A stretch of 23,178 nucleotides of DNA from CAYSLZ01 sp964468355 (GCA_964468355.1 CAYXSV010000003.1:1-23178), one strand, 5' to 3'. Positions 14,988-21,185 are shown, counted from the stretch's first letter. Program-made: numbers and translations. Notes: generated by a model from the letters alone, not told the origin.

Positions 14988-15020
14988 CTACGACCCGCTT
15001 CTACGCGAGGCGAGTCGTAG
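14988..15020. repeat. Palindromic element forming the C-terminus of pth
   Basis: CTACGAC (14988-14994) pairs with GTCGTAG (15014-15020) around a GC-rich centre. It encodes the last ~11 residues of pth (ending ASRRSGS) and supplies its TAG stop. The rest of pth is AT-richer, so this tail looks acquired. Confidence 0.65.
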
Positions 15021-15533
15021 CGCTAAGGATAGAACTTTTAAAATTTCTTCAAAGACTTCTTCCAAAGTTTCTTTCTCTTCTTTAGTAAAGTGCATTAAAA
15101 CATATTTTTCAGGCGGAATTTTATCGGGCGGGCGGCCGATACCAATTCGAACACGGCTAAAATTTTCTGTTCCTAATGCTTCAATTATCGACTCAACTCC
15201 CTTATGCCCGGCCGCACCACGATTTTTGTGTATTTTAAACTCGCCGAACGGAATGTCTAGATCATCGTGAACAACAAATAAATTTTCCATTTGTTCATTT
15301 AACATTGAACATTTGGTGAGAAGAGATTTCAAACAAGAGCCGGAGTTATTCATGTAACAGTCTAATAACACCACCTGCCAGCCGTTTTCTAATTCGATTA
15401 TTTTTCCCTTATTTTTTAACTTTTCACTTTTAACTTTTAACTTTTTGGCGACAAAGTCGCCAAACATCTTGCCGGTATTATGCTTCGTATTTTTATAATC
15501 TGCTCCGGGGTTTCCCAAACAAATAAAAATCAT
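14988..15533 (-). CDS. pth: Peptidyl-tRNA hydrolase, with repeat-derived insertions
   Basis: A 181-residue Pth that recycles tRNA from dropped-off peptidyl-tRNA in the cytoplasm. It has CLGNPGADYKNTKHNTG (Asn8 and the catalytic-type His18), YMNNSGSCL (Asn61), VVHDDLDIPFG (Asp pair 89-90) and GAAGHKGVESI, where the usual GHNG is GHKG. Two internal segments come from minisatellites: KLKVKSEKLKNK (about 30-41, between the first helix and next strand) and SMLNEQMEN (about 75-83, before the HDDLD strand). The C-terminal tail is encoded by a palindrome. All are in frame and the catalytic residues remain. The start overlaps the DUF5665-like stop by 4 nt (ATGA). Confidence 0.93.
   Translation of the reverse strand: MIFICLGNPGADYKNTKHNTGKMFGDFVAKKLKVKSEKLKNKGKIIELENGWQVVLLDCYMNNSGSCLKSLLTKCSMLNEQMENLFVVHDDLDIPFGEFKIHKNRGAAGHKGVESIIEALGTENFSRVRIGIGRPPDKIPPEKYVLMHFTKEEKETLEEVFEEILKVLSLALRLASRRSGS
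15287..15316. repeat. 7-bp AT-rich minisatellite inside pth (second insertion)
   Basis: On the coding strand it reads CCAAATG, TTCAATG, TTAAATG, then AACAAATG, matching the non-coding repeat at 15893-15920 in unit (TTAAATG) and period. It is read as part of SMLNEQMEN in pth. Confidence 0.55.
15418..15445. repeat. 7-bp AT-rich minisatellite inside pth (first insertion)
   Basis: Coding-strand units AAAAGTT, AAAAGTT, AAAAGTG, AAAAGTT, the same family as the intergenic copies at 7084-7111 and 7893-7920. It is translated as the Lys-rich segment KLKVKSEKLK. Confidence 0.7.
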
Positions 15534-15883
15534 TGATTTAGCTGTCTTTGAAGTTGTTCAACATCCTGTTGATTTAATTTTTGAATATTCTCTTCCGGCA
15601 TCGGCATAATTTTTTCCCAATCTACGTTTTGTAAACTTTCCTCAACCCACTTACCCATTAAATTACCGAGATTGGCCTGTGAAAGAAAATAAGCAATTAC
15701 TCCGAAGATAACAATATAGCCAAACAAATTGCCGAGTGAGTGAAATATACCGGCAAGAAAATTAAAAACGGCAAATTTAAAAGGATTTGCTGAATAAAGC
15801 ATATGCTTACCGGAATTTCTCAACTCCTTAAGATGCTTGTTCAGTTTTTTTAGCTCTTTATTGAGTTCACTTCTCTCTGCCAT
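15530..15883 (-). CDS. Small membrane protein, DUF5665-like
   Basis: A 117-residue protein: a charged N-terminal coiled-coil-like segment (ELNKELKKLNKHLKELRNSG), then NPFKFAVFNFLAGIFHSLGNLFGYIVIFGVIAYFL in pieces, giving one long or two short membrane helices, and a polar Gln-rich tail (QQDVEQLQRQLNQ). The layout with FxxNFLAGxxxxxG resembles DUF5665, a small membrane family of unknown function. It is the first gene of an apparent operon with pth, murC and murD and overlaps pth by 4 nt, so it may be linked to envelope synthesis; that is inference only. Confidence 0.65.
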   Translation of the reverse strand: MAERSELNKELKKLNKHLKELRNSGKHMLYSANPFKFAVFNFLAGIFHSLGNLFGYIVIFGVIAYFLSQANLGNLMGKWVEESLQNVDWEKIMPMPEENIQKLNQQDVEQLQRQLNQ

Positions 15884-15889
15884 AATTCA

Positions 15890-15917
15890 ATCTTAAATGT
15901 TAAATGCTAAATGTCAA
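15890..15917 (-). promoter_or_regulatory. Promoter of the DUF5665-pth-murC-murD operon, built from a minisatellite
   Basis: TTGACA (15912-15917, minus strand), 16 nt, TAAGAT (15890-15895), ending 6 nt before ATG at 15883. Almost the whole promoter lies within the 7-bp repeat array at 15893-15920. No Shine-Dalgarno is present, so the first gene is predicted to be leaderless. Confidence 0.6.
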
Positions 15918-15920
15918 ATT
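15893..15920. repeat. 7-bp AT-rich minisatellite carrying a promoter
   Basis: Units TTAAATG, TTAAATG, CTAAATG, TCAAATT. It fills the gap between the tRNA-Ile gene and the DUF5665-like gene; on the minus strand it supplies the -35 and most of the -10 of the operon promoter. Confidence 0.75.
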
Positions 15921-15930
15921 TAAACTTTAG

Positions 15931-16003
15931 TGGGCCTGGATGGATTCGAACCATCGACCCCTGACTTATAAGATCAGTGCTCTAACCCCTGAGCTACAGG
16001 CCC
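15931..16003 (-). tRNA. tRNA-Ile with anticodon UAU
   Basis: A 73-nt tRNA with a perfect acceptor stem (GGGCCTG/CAGGCCC), D-stem GCTC/GAGC, anticodon stem CTGAT/GTCAG, loop CTTATAA and T-arm GATGG-TTCGAAT-CCATC. Positions 34-36 read TAT, so it should decode AUA as Ile directly. Most bacteria read AUA with a lysidine-modified CAU tRNA instead. The discriminator is A and CCA is not encoded. The first 38 nt overlap the end of mtaB on the same strand. It has its own candidate promoter at 16015-16043. Confidence 0.93.
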
Positions 16004-17297
16004 TTGATGGCTTAAGTATATCAAAATTCGGTTCTGCTAACAATTTAATTTCTCTCACTATCGGTTGAGTTAATTTTTCCTCTAAATTAACTCTTATTGG
16101 GATATAATTGTCGGTTAGCCCGTCGCCGTTACCCCAAATTTTAGCAACAGCGGTTTTGCCGACTTGAGACTGCCAAAATTGACAGCGAAGCTTTTTTTCC
16201 AGCTGATGTAACTTTTTACTTCTCTCTTTTTTAATTTTAGAGTTGACTCTCCCCCATTCCTCTCGCTTTTTAAATGCCAAAGTTCCTTTCCTCGGTGAAT
16301 AACGGAAAATATGAATTTTGCCAAACTTCATCTCTCGGCAAAAATCTAAAGTTCTCTGAAAATCATCTTCGGTTTCACCCGGAAAGCCAACAATAATATC
16401 AGTAGTAATATTTATGCCATCAACCCACTGTCGCAGCTTGTCTACAACCTCCGTAAATTGTTCAGTAGTATATTTCCGGTTCATTTTCTTTAAAATCCGG
16501 TTGCTTCCTGACTGTAAACTTAAATGCAAGTGCCGCGCAAGTCGATTCTTACCAACCCCTTGATACAACTTAACTAATTGTGCACCTGTTTCACCTCGGA
16601 GGAGTGACTGCGTCACACCATCCGAGGTGCTTAAACGTTCAACTAGGTCAGGACTTACTGAGCCAAGACGAATTAATTTAATATCAGTTTCTTTTAACAC
16701 CGCTTCAACTAAATTAATCCAGGTTTTGCCGTTATCATTATATTGTGAAACATTTTGACCGGTTAAAACTACCTCCACCGCCCCCCTAGCAACCGCTTCT
16801 TTTACATTTTTAACTACTTTGTCTACGGACCGGCTGATTGAAGGACCGCGAACTAAAGTCGGCAAACAGTAAGTACACTGATTGTGACACCCGGCTTGAA
16901 TTTTTATCAACGCCCGCCCGTTAATTTGTTTTATTTTTTTGTAAATATCGCCGCCTTGAGCATTAAGCGTTAAGCCCTCCGCCATTTCCCACTTTTCCTC
17001 GTTTTTAATCATTTCATCTACCTCCTCTACTTTGATTCCGCCGAATTGGTCAACCTTATTCACCCAGCATCCGGATGCAATTAGTTTTGCTTTCGGATTT
17101 TCTCGTCTCAGCCGACGAAGAGTCTTCCGGGTTTCTCTTTCCGCCTTTCGAGTCACTACACACGTATTAACTACTACTAAATCCGCCTCCTTCGGCGTTT
17201 CCGCTTTTTGACAGCCAAGACTTAACAATTTATCTTCCAACTCCTGACTCTCCGCCTGATTCAACCGACAGCCAAGAGTTAATATAAAAAATTTCAT
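15966..17297 (-). CDS. mtaB: tRNA methylthiotransferase, MtaB-type radical SAM enzyme
   Basis: A 443-residue enzyme, likely converting t6A37 to ms2t6A37 in tRNAs. The N-terminal MTTase domain has TLGCRLNQAES (Cys10), VNTCVVT (Cys46) and ASGCW (Cys77), ligands for one cluster. The radical SAM motif AGCHNQCTYC gives Cys137, Cys141 and Cys144, followed by PTLVRGPSISRS. LHLSLQSGSNRIL and DIIVGFPGETEDDF are conserved, and a TRAM-like end follows (VGKTAVAKIWGNGDG). Residues ~223-237 (STSDGVTQSLLRGET) come from an inserted palindrome. The frame could start at TTG 17306, but ATG 17297 follows a TATAAT by 8 nt. The last 12 codons and the TAA stop lie within the tRNA-Ile gene. Confidence 0.93.
   Translation of the reverse strand: MKFFILTLGCRLNQAESQELEDKLLSLGCQKAETPKEADLVVVNTCVVTRKAERETRKTLRRLRRENPKAKLIASGCWVNKVDQFGGIKVEEVDEMIKNEEKWEMAEGLTLNAQGGDIYKKIKQINGRALIKIQAGCHNQCTYCLPTLVRGPSISRSVDKVVKNVKEAVARGAVEVVLTGQNVSQYNDNGKTWINLVEAVLKETDIKLIRLGSVSPDLVERLSTSDGVTQSLLRGETGAQLVKLYQGVGKNRLARHLHLSLQSGSNRILKKMNRKYTTEQFTEVVDKLRQWVDGINITTDIIVGFPGETEDDFQRTLDFCREMKFGKIHIFRYSPRKGTLAFKKREEWGRVNSKIKKERSKKLHQLEKKLRCQFWQSQVGKTAVAKIWGNGDGLTDNYIPIRVNLEEKLTQPIVREIKLLAEPNFDILKPSRACSSGVRALIL
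16015..16043 (-). promoter_or_regulatory. Promoter of tRNA-Ile inside the mtaB coding region
   Basis: On the minus strand: TTGTTA (16038-16043), 17 nt, TATACT (16015-16020), with the extended TGA before the -10. The predicted start lies about 5 nt before the mature tRNA. It lets the tRNA be made without processing the mtaB mRNA. Confidence 0.6.
16582..16630. repeat. Palindromic element inserted in frame inside mtaB
   Basis: Arms CACCTCGGA (16592-16600) and TCCGAGGTG (16621-16629) enclose a second hairpin GTGAC-TGC-GTCAC (16603-16615). GCACCT at 16582 can also pair with the right arm. On the coding strand it starts CACCTC and ends GAGGTGAAACA, as does the element in the pduO-like gene, and both are read GET at the end. 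The insertion falls between the beta strand with RLGSVSPDLV and the helix before HLHLSLQSG, a loop in homologues. Confidence 0.75.
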
Positions 17298-17305
17298 AAT
17301 AACCA

Positions 17306-17311
17306 ATTATA
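17306..17311 (-). promoter_or_regulatory. -10 box of mtaB
   Basis: TATAAT on the minus strand, 8 nt before ATG at 17297, no Shine-Dalgarno. Its position excludes the TTG at 17306 as start. It lies back to back with the tRNA-Arg promoter, 5 nt away. Confidence 0.55.
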
Positions 17312-17313
17312 GA

Positions 17314-17322
17314 TGATAAAAT
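17314..17322 (+). promoter_or_regulatory. Extended -10 promoter of tRNA-Arg
   Basis: TGATAAAAT ends 9 nt before the first base of the tRNA. No good -35 is seen. Confidence 0.45.
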
Positions 17323-17331
17323 AAGAAGTAC

Positions 17332-17403
17332 GTCCTTATAGTTCAATGGATAGAACAGACCCCTCCTAAGGGTCAGATCCAGGTTCGACTCCTGGTAAGG
17401 ACA
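17332..17403 (+). tRNA. tRNA-Arg with anticodon CCU
   Basis: A 72-nt tRNA: acceptor GTCCTTA/TAAGGAC, D-stem GTTC/GAAC, anticodon stem GACCC/GGGTC with loop CTCCTAA (anticodon CCT, codon AGG), T-arm CCAGG-TTCGACT-CCTGG, discriminator A. CCA is not encoded. It is divergent from mtaB. Confidence 0.95.
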
Positions 17404-17428
17404 CTTTAATTAATTTACAATTTTCAAA

Positions 17429-17457
17429 TTTACAAATAGTAATCCAACAACTACAAT
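17429..17457 (+). promoter_or_regulatory. Promoter of the 501-residue gene
   Basis: TTTACA (17429-17434), 17 nt, TACAAT (17452-17457), ending 5 nt before ATG at 17463. No Shine-Dalgarno; leaderless transcript predicted. Confidence 0.6.
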
Positions 17458-17462
17458 AATAT

Positions 17463-18968
17463 ATGGTTCATCCACAACAGTTAAAACCAAAAGCCAGCAA
17501 GGAAACTATAGAACTGCATATGCGGACTTATCGGTCTGCCCTGCAAAGCTCAAAAGAAATCGAAGTATCAACACTTATACCAACTTATCTAAAAATGCAG
17601 CCCCTGCTTCATAAAAAAGCAGAGTCGGACCAAGTTGACCGGGAAGCGCTTCGCTACGCTCTCCACCGTTTTCCAAAAGAAATTCTAAAAACAAAAAAAA
17701 TTGTCATCGGCCAAACCAAAGAGATTTTTTCAAAAGCCGGTTATGACATATCTTCATGGCGGGAAGTCGAGGCGCCAAAAAGGCGGCGCCACATTCATTA
17801 TCATCCGGAAAAACAAATTATGGCCTGTTTTGCCGCTTCAATTTCTGATGTTGACGACATTGTTAATTTAACTATTTGTCTGGAAATCGAACTCAATAAA
17901 GCAGTTGAAACCGGCTTAACCGAATTTGACAATGTTAAGCTCCCCAAAAAATCACTTGACTATAAAATTAAACTCCTTTCCGGCAGTTGGATAAACTTTG
18001 CCAAAACCGCCCAAAGCTGGTGGGAACACATCCAAAAAAATGCTAAAAACAAATTTGATCTAGATGAACAAAGCTTAGTTCTTGTTTCTTCAAATAACCA
18101 CAGTTTGATCAACTTAATCGACAATTTTTGCATCAACAACCAAAAAGAGATCTTCAAGGAAGTCAAAAACAAATTTCCTAAAGTTAACAAATTAATTAAA
18201 AATTCCACACTGCCGAAAAAATATCTTGCCTATTTTGCCTCACAATTCACCTTTAAAACCAATAAAAAATTATGGAATGAGAAACTGGAAAAAGAAAAGG
18301 AACTAGGAATTCTTCGTATTGAGCCGGAAACAAATTTGGAAATAGAAACACAAATCATCCCCGGTAAACTTTTCAATGAGAAACTTTCCGATACCGCCGT
18401 TTTAAATATCGAATATCCTTTGGGCTTCAGCGCTTATCATTTACTTGAGGAGGTTCTAGAAAACACTCGCGACATTCGGGCACTGTTTATTTTAGGAAAA
18501 GCTGCCGCTTTAAACACAAAAGTCGGTGACATACTTATTCCTAAAATTGCTTTTGACGAACACACGCAAAATACTTATATGCTTGACAACTGTTTTAACA
18601 AGCAATTCCCCGATGAATTTCAAAGCGGGTCAATTCTTGACAACCAACGCCTGGTGTCGGTAATCGGCACTTATATGGAAAATCAGGATCTTTTTGACGA
18701 ATATTCTAAAAAAGAATTCAACATAATAGAAATGGAAGCCGGTCCTTATTTAGGGGCAGTTACCCAGGCGACATATGCCAAACCGCTCCCTCAAGAAGCA
18801 ATTGTTGATTTATATAATCCTCCTTTTACACTCGGACTGGTTTATTACTCATCAGACAATCCCTACATTCTTTCGGATACACTCGGAGACACAATGGGTT
18901 TATCCGGTATAGAAGCAACTTATTTATCCAGCCAAGCAATAATTAATAAAATTCAAAAATTAACCTAA
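17463..18968 (+). CDS. Uncharacterised 501-residue protein with nucleoside phosphorylase/nucleosidase-like C-terminal domain
   Basis: I do not recognise the whole protein. The C-terminal ~190 residues resemble the PNP/MTAN fold: RALFILGKAAALNTKVGDILIP in pieces (339-360) parallels the strand and GDIVIP turn of that fold, and FNIIEMEAGPYLGA (419-432) parallels the V-x-ME-x-A nucleoside-binding motif with Glu423 and Glu425. The first ~300 residues are helix-rich, with no membrane segment; a basic patch KRRRHIHYH lies at 106-114 and no known motif is seen. It could be an N-glycosidase or nucleotide-salvage enzyme with a novel helical domain. The stop lies in a 9-bp repeat. It stands alone and converges on the L,D-transpeptidase gene. 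Confidence 0.6.
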   Translation: MVHPQQLKPKASKETIELHMRTYRSALQSSKEIEVSTLIPTYLKMQPLLHKKAESDQVDREALRYALHRFPKEILKTKKIVIGQTKEIFSKAGYDISSWREVEAPKRRRHIHYHPEKQIMACFAASISDVDDIVNLTICLEIELNKAVETGLTEFDNVKLPKKSLDYKIKLLSGSWINFAKTAQSWWEHIQKNAKNKFDLDEQSLVLVSSNNHSLINLIDNFCINNQKEIFKEVKNKFPKVNKLIKNSTLPKKYLAYFASQFTFKTNKKLWNEKLEKEKELGILRIEPETNLEIETQIIPGKLFNEKLSDTAVLNIEYPLGFSAYHLLEEVLENTRDIRALFILGKAAALNTKVGDILIPKIAFDEHTQNTYMLDNCFNKQFPDEFQSGSILDNQRLVSVIGTYMENQDLFDEYSKKEFNIIEMEAGPYLGAVTQATYAKPLPQEAIVDLYNPPFTLGLVYYSSDNPYILSDTLGDTMGLSGIEATYLSSQAIINKIQKLT

Positions 18969-19007
18969 TTGACCTAATTGACCTAATTCACCTAAATAAT
19001 CTAATTT
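18963..19007. repeat. 9-bp AT-rich minisatellite after the 501-residue gene
   Basis: Five units of period 9: ACCTAATTG twice, ACCTAATTC, ACCTAAATA, ATCTAATTT. The first unit contains the TAA stop of the upstream gene (18966-18968). Downstream to 19077 are further fragments (AATTAGAAATTAGAAATT). A related array lies at 20447-20480. Confidence 0.75.
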
Positions 19008-19077
19008 CTAAATAAATTTTAAATCCCAATACTCAAACATTAGTTTTAAGTCAATTAGAAATTAGAAATTCGGATTT

Positions 19078-19749
19078 TTAATTTGGGGCTTTGCCAAAAA
19101 TAATTATTTCTGTCCCGGGATTGTTTTCGGCAGCATAAATACTTTGTCTTCCTTCCAGCCGAGGATTCGCCCAATAATACAACTTGCCAACCTCTTCCGT
19201 CTTCATGTTAATACAACCGTGAGACATCGGATGGCCGAAATTATCGTGCCAATATGTACCGTGGATACCAAAGCCCCGGTGGCGAGGAACAGAAGAATTA
19301 TAGAAATACATTACATAAGGAACATTCGGTAAATAATAATAAGTGTTTAAAGCCCTTGATCCCCCGGACATTTTTGTATACCGAAGTTTAACCCAAATTC
19401 TAAATCTTCCGGTCGGAGTCCGACCCCATTTTCCTGTAGAAACAGGAAAGCTGTAAATATGGCGGTTTCCCTGAAAAGCGTAAAGCCGCTGGTTGGTTAA
19501 ATCAACAAATATTTTCTTTTCGCCGGCAGTGTCACCAAGCACTCTTGCTTCTGGGTCATAAGAAATTGGTGATTCTCGGGCATAAAAATCCGGAACAACC
19601 AACTTTTTACCGTGAAAATAAGCACTGCTTTTTTCAAAGTCATACTTACCGGACAAATCAAATTTTTTAGGTTGTGAATAGGTAAAAATTAAAAAAGAAG
19701 CGATAAAAAGATTAAAAGCAGTTAAAAATTTCAAAAAATTATCATTCAC
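19078..19749 (-). CDS. L,D-transpeptidase (YkuD domain), membrane-anchored
   Basis: A 223-residue cell-wall enzyme that would form 3-3 peptide cross-links or attach molecules to peptidoglycan outside the membrane. Residues 7-24 form a signal or anchor helix. The YkuD domain begins at about 79 (KKIFVDLTNQRLYAF), with TPTGRFRI (111-118), GFGIHGTY (His163) and the catalytic SHGCINM motif with His177 and Cys179. The start is GTG at 19749, overlapping the deoC stop by 8 nt, which implies coupling to deoC. It indicates a murein sacculus, consistent with the mur genes in the window. Confidence 0.9.
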   Translation of the reverse strand: MNDNFLKFLTAFNLFIASFLIFTYSQPKKFDLSGKYDFEKSSAYFHGKKLVVPDFYARESPISYDPEARVLGDTAGEKKIFVDLTNQRLYAFQGNRHIYSFPVSTGKWGRTPTGRFRIWVKLRYTKMSGGSRALNTYYYLPNVPYVMYFYNSSVPRHRGFGIHGTYWHDNFGHPMSHGCINMKTEEVGKLYYWANPRLEGRQSIYAAENNPGTEIIIFGKAPN

Positions 19750-20416
19750 TTTTGTCTTCGGGTTCTTTACCGGTTATTATTGCCACTCCGGCGGAAGTAC
19801 CTATTCTATCCGCACCGGCATTAATAAACTGGTCAAATTCCTCCCGGTTATGAATTCCTCCAGCCGCTTTTACTCGGATTTTGTCACCTACAGCTTCCCG
19901 GATTATTTTCACAAATTCCACTTTTGCGTCACGCGGACCAAATCCGGAAGTCGTTTTAACAAAATCGGCTCCGGACTCTAAAACTAATTTTGACGCTTGT
20001 TTAATTTCTTTATCGCTTAGAAATACCGCTTCAATAATAAACTTGACAATTACGGAATTATTTTCTGCTTTCAACGCCTTAACAATCCGGCTCATTTCAT
20101 CAAAGTATTTACCTGTTTCACCTGATTTTAACCACCCAACGTTGGCTGAAACATCCACCTCGTCAGCTCCGTTTTTTACTGCCGTCAAACCGGCTGAAAT
20201 TTTATCATCAGTCGAATCCTGGCCTAAAGGAAATGAAACCACTGTCCCGACTTTAGCCCTATCACCCAACTGTTCTCGGGCAAACTTAACCCAGCAGGAA
20301 TTAACAAAAGCAGCGTTAAAACCATATTCTTTTACCTGATCACAAAGCTTTTTTATTTCTTCTTCACTGGACTGCGCACTGTGATTAGCATGGTCAATAC
20401 TTTTTGCAATATTCAT
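19742..20416 (-). CDS. deoC: Deoxyribose-phosphate aldolase
   Basis: A 224-residue class I aldolase splitting 2-deoxyribose 5-phosphate into glyceraldehyde 3-phosphate and acetaldehyde. It has SIDHANHS (family DHTLL region), VVSFPLGQ, GADEVDVSANVGWLKSG, the Schiff-base motif DFVKTTSGFG with Lys154, and VKAAGGI with Lys183. The length is normal. A TGA stop overlaps the GTG start of the L,D-transpeptidase by 8 nt. In Patescibacteria DeoC is often part of a short nucleoside-to-glycolysis route; no partner gene for that is next to it here. Confidence 0.95.
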   Translation of the reverse strand: MNIAKSIDHANHSAQSSEEEIKKLCDQVKEYGFNAAFVNSCWVKFAREQLGDRAKVGTVVSFPLGQDSTDDKISAGLTAVKNGADEVDVSANVGWLKSGETGKYFDEMSRIVKALKAENNSVIVKFIIEAVFLSDKEIKQASKLVLESGADFVKTTSGFGPRDAKVEFVKIIREAVGDKIRVKAAGGIHNREEFDQFINAGADRIGTSAGVAIITGKEPEDKSE

Positions 20417-20423
20417 TTTCTAC

Positions 20424-20432
20424 ACTATAGCA
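20424..20432 (-). promoter_or_regulatory. Extended -10 promoter of deoC
   Basis: TGCTATAGT on the minus strand, 7 nt before ATG at 20416. No Shine-Dalgarno; leaderless transcript predicted. Confidence 0.55.
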
Positions 20433-20446
20433 TAAAATTCAAATTA

Positions 20447-20480
20447 ACCTAATTTCTAATTGACCTAATTAACTTAAATA
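20447..20480. repeat. 9-bp AT-rich minisatellite upstream of deoC
   Basis: ACCTAATTT, CTAATTG, ACCTAATTA, ACTTAAATA: the same family as 18963-19007, so related arrays lie beyond both ends of the deoC/L,D-transpeptidase pair. Confidence 0.6.
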
Positions 20481-20496
20481 AATCCTAGTAAAAAAA

Positions 20497-20525
20497 TTGA
20501 CAACAGGCAAAAGCCATTTTAGCAT
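20497..20525 (+). promoter_or_regulatory. Promoter upstream of the CcdA-like gene
   Basis: A perfect TTGACA (20497-20502), 17 nt, TAGCAT (20520-20525), giving a leader of about 55 nt that contains a REP remnant. An alternative extended -10, TGATAAAAT at 20565-20573, would give a leader of about 5 nt. Confidence 0.45.
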
Positions 20526-20532
20526 AAGATAA

Positions 20533-20554
20533 GCTTCAAGAAGTCTGCTACTAC
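20533..20554. repeat. Degenerate REP-like unit
   Basis: AAGTCTGC followed by TACTAC (reverse of the GTAGTAGC head plus one stem arm); the other arm is decayed to GCTTCAAG. Same family as 2472-2520. Confidence 0.5.
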
Positions 20555-20585
20555 AAATTTAAAATGATAAAATGGCAAATATAAA

Positions 20586-21185
20586 ATGTTAAATATACTT
20601 TCCGGTTATTTAGCCGGCTTATCTGTCGGAATTTTCTGCCTTGGCACCTGCCTGCCTATTTTTTTACCGCTTTTAATGTCAAAAAAACAGAATTTTAAAA
20701 CTTCGGGATTGTTAATTCTGGAATTTTCTCTTGGGCGGCTTGCCGGGTATCTTGCTTTTGGACTAATCTTCGGCTGGCTGGGTCAAACAATTGAAAACCG
20801 TCTTATCCACTCTTTAATTTCTTTAGGCAATGTTTGGATGGGTATTGGTTTAATTTTGTACGGATTAGGTCAAATTAATCAAAAAACATGTGCATTTCTA
20901 CCGTTTAGAAAAATTCGCTGGCCGCTGGTTGTCGGGTTTTTAACCGGAGTCAACGTTTGCCCGCCTTTCCTTGCCTCTTTAACTCACGTTTTTAATTTAC
21001 GAAGCGCAATTCAGTCAATAATCTACTTTTTAACTTTTTTTATGGGAACAAGCACTTATTTAGTTCCGACAATTTTCCTCGGCGGCAAGTTTACTCATTA
21101 TCCAATCATTCAAAAAATCGGGCGAATTGCCAGCGTTTTAGCCGGTCTATACTTTTCAGTTAAAAGTATAACCGGTTTATTTTAA
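20586..21185 (+). CDS. CcdA/DsbD-like multi-pass membrane protein
   Basis: A 199-residue protein with about six membrane helices. FCLGTCLPIFLPLL (Cys18, Cys22) near the start and GVNVCPPFLASL (Cys125) midway match the duplicated Cys-Pro half-site layout of the CcdA/DsbD transmembrane family, which passes electrons from cytoplasmic thioredoxin to extracytoplasmic thiols. A fourth cysteine (Cys102) lies in a loop. A TauE/SafE-type annotation is also possible because the families are close. It is followed, with other small genes between, by a His-rich membrane protein and a membrane-anchored radical SAM protein, suggesting an envelope redox module (inference). Confidence 0.7.
   Translation: MLNILSGYLAGLSVGIFCLGTCLPIFLPLLMSKKQNFKTSGLLILEFSLGRLAGYLAFGLIFGWLGQTIENRLIHSLISLGNVWMGIGLILYGLGQINQKTCAFLPFRKIRWPLVVGFLTGVNVCPPFLASLTHVFNLRSAIQSIIYFLTFFMGTSTYLVPTIFLGGKFTHYPIIQKIGRIASVLAGLYFSVKSITGLF

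Noticed and set aside
17298..17306. TTG start at 17306 for mtaB
   Set aside because: The -10 box TATAAT begins at that position; ATG at 17297 gives the family's normal N-terminus.
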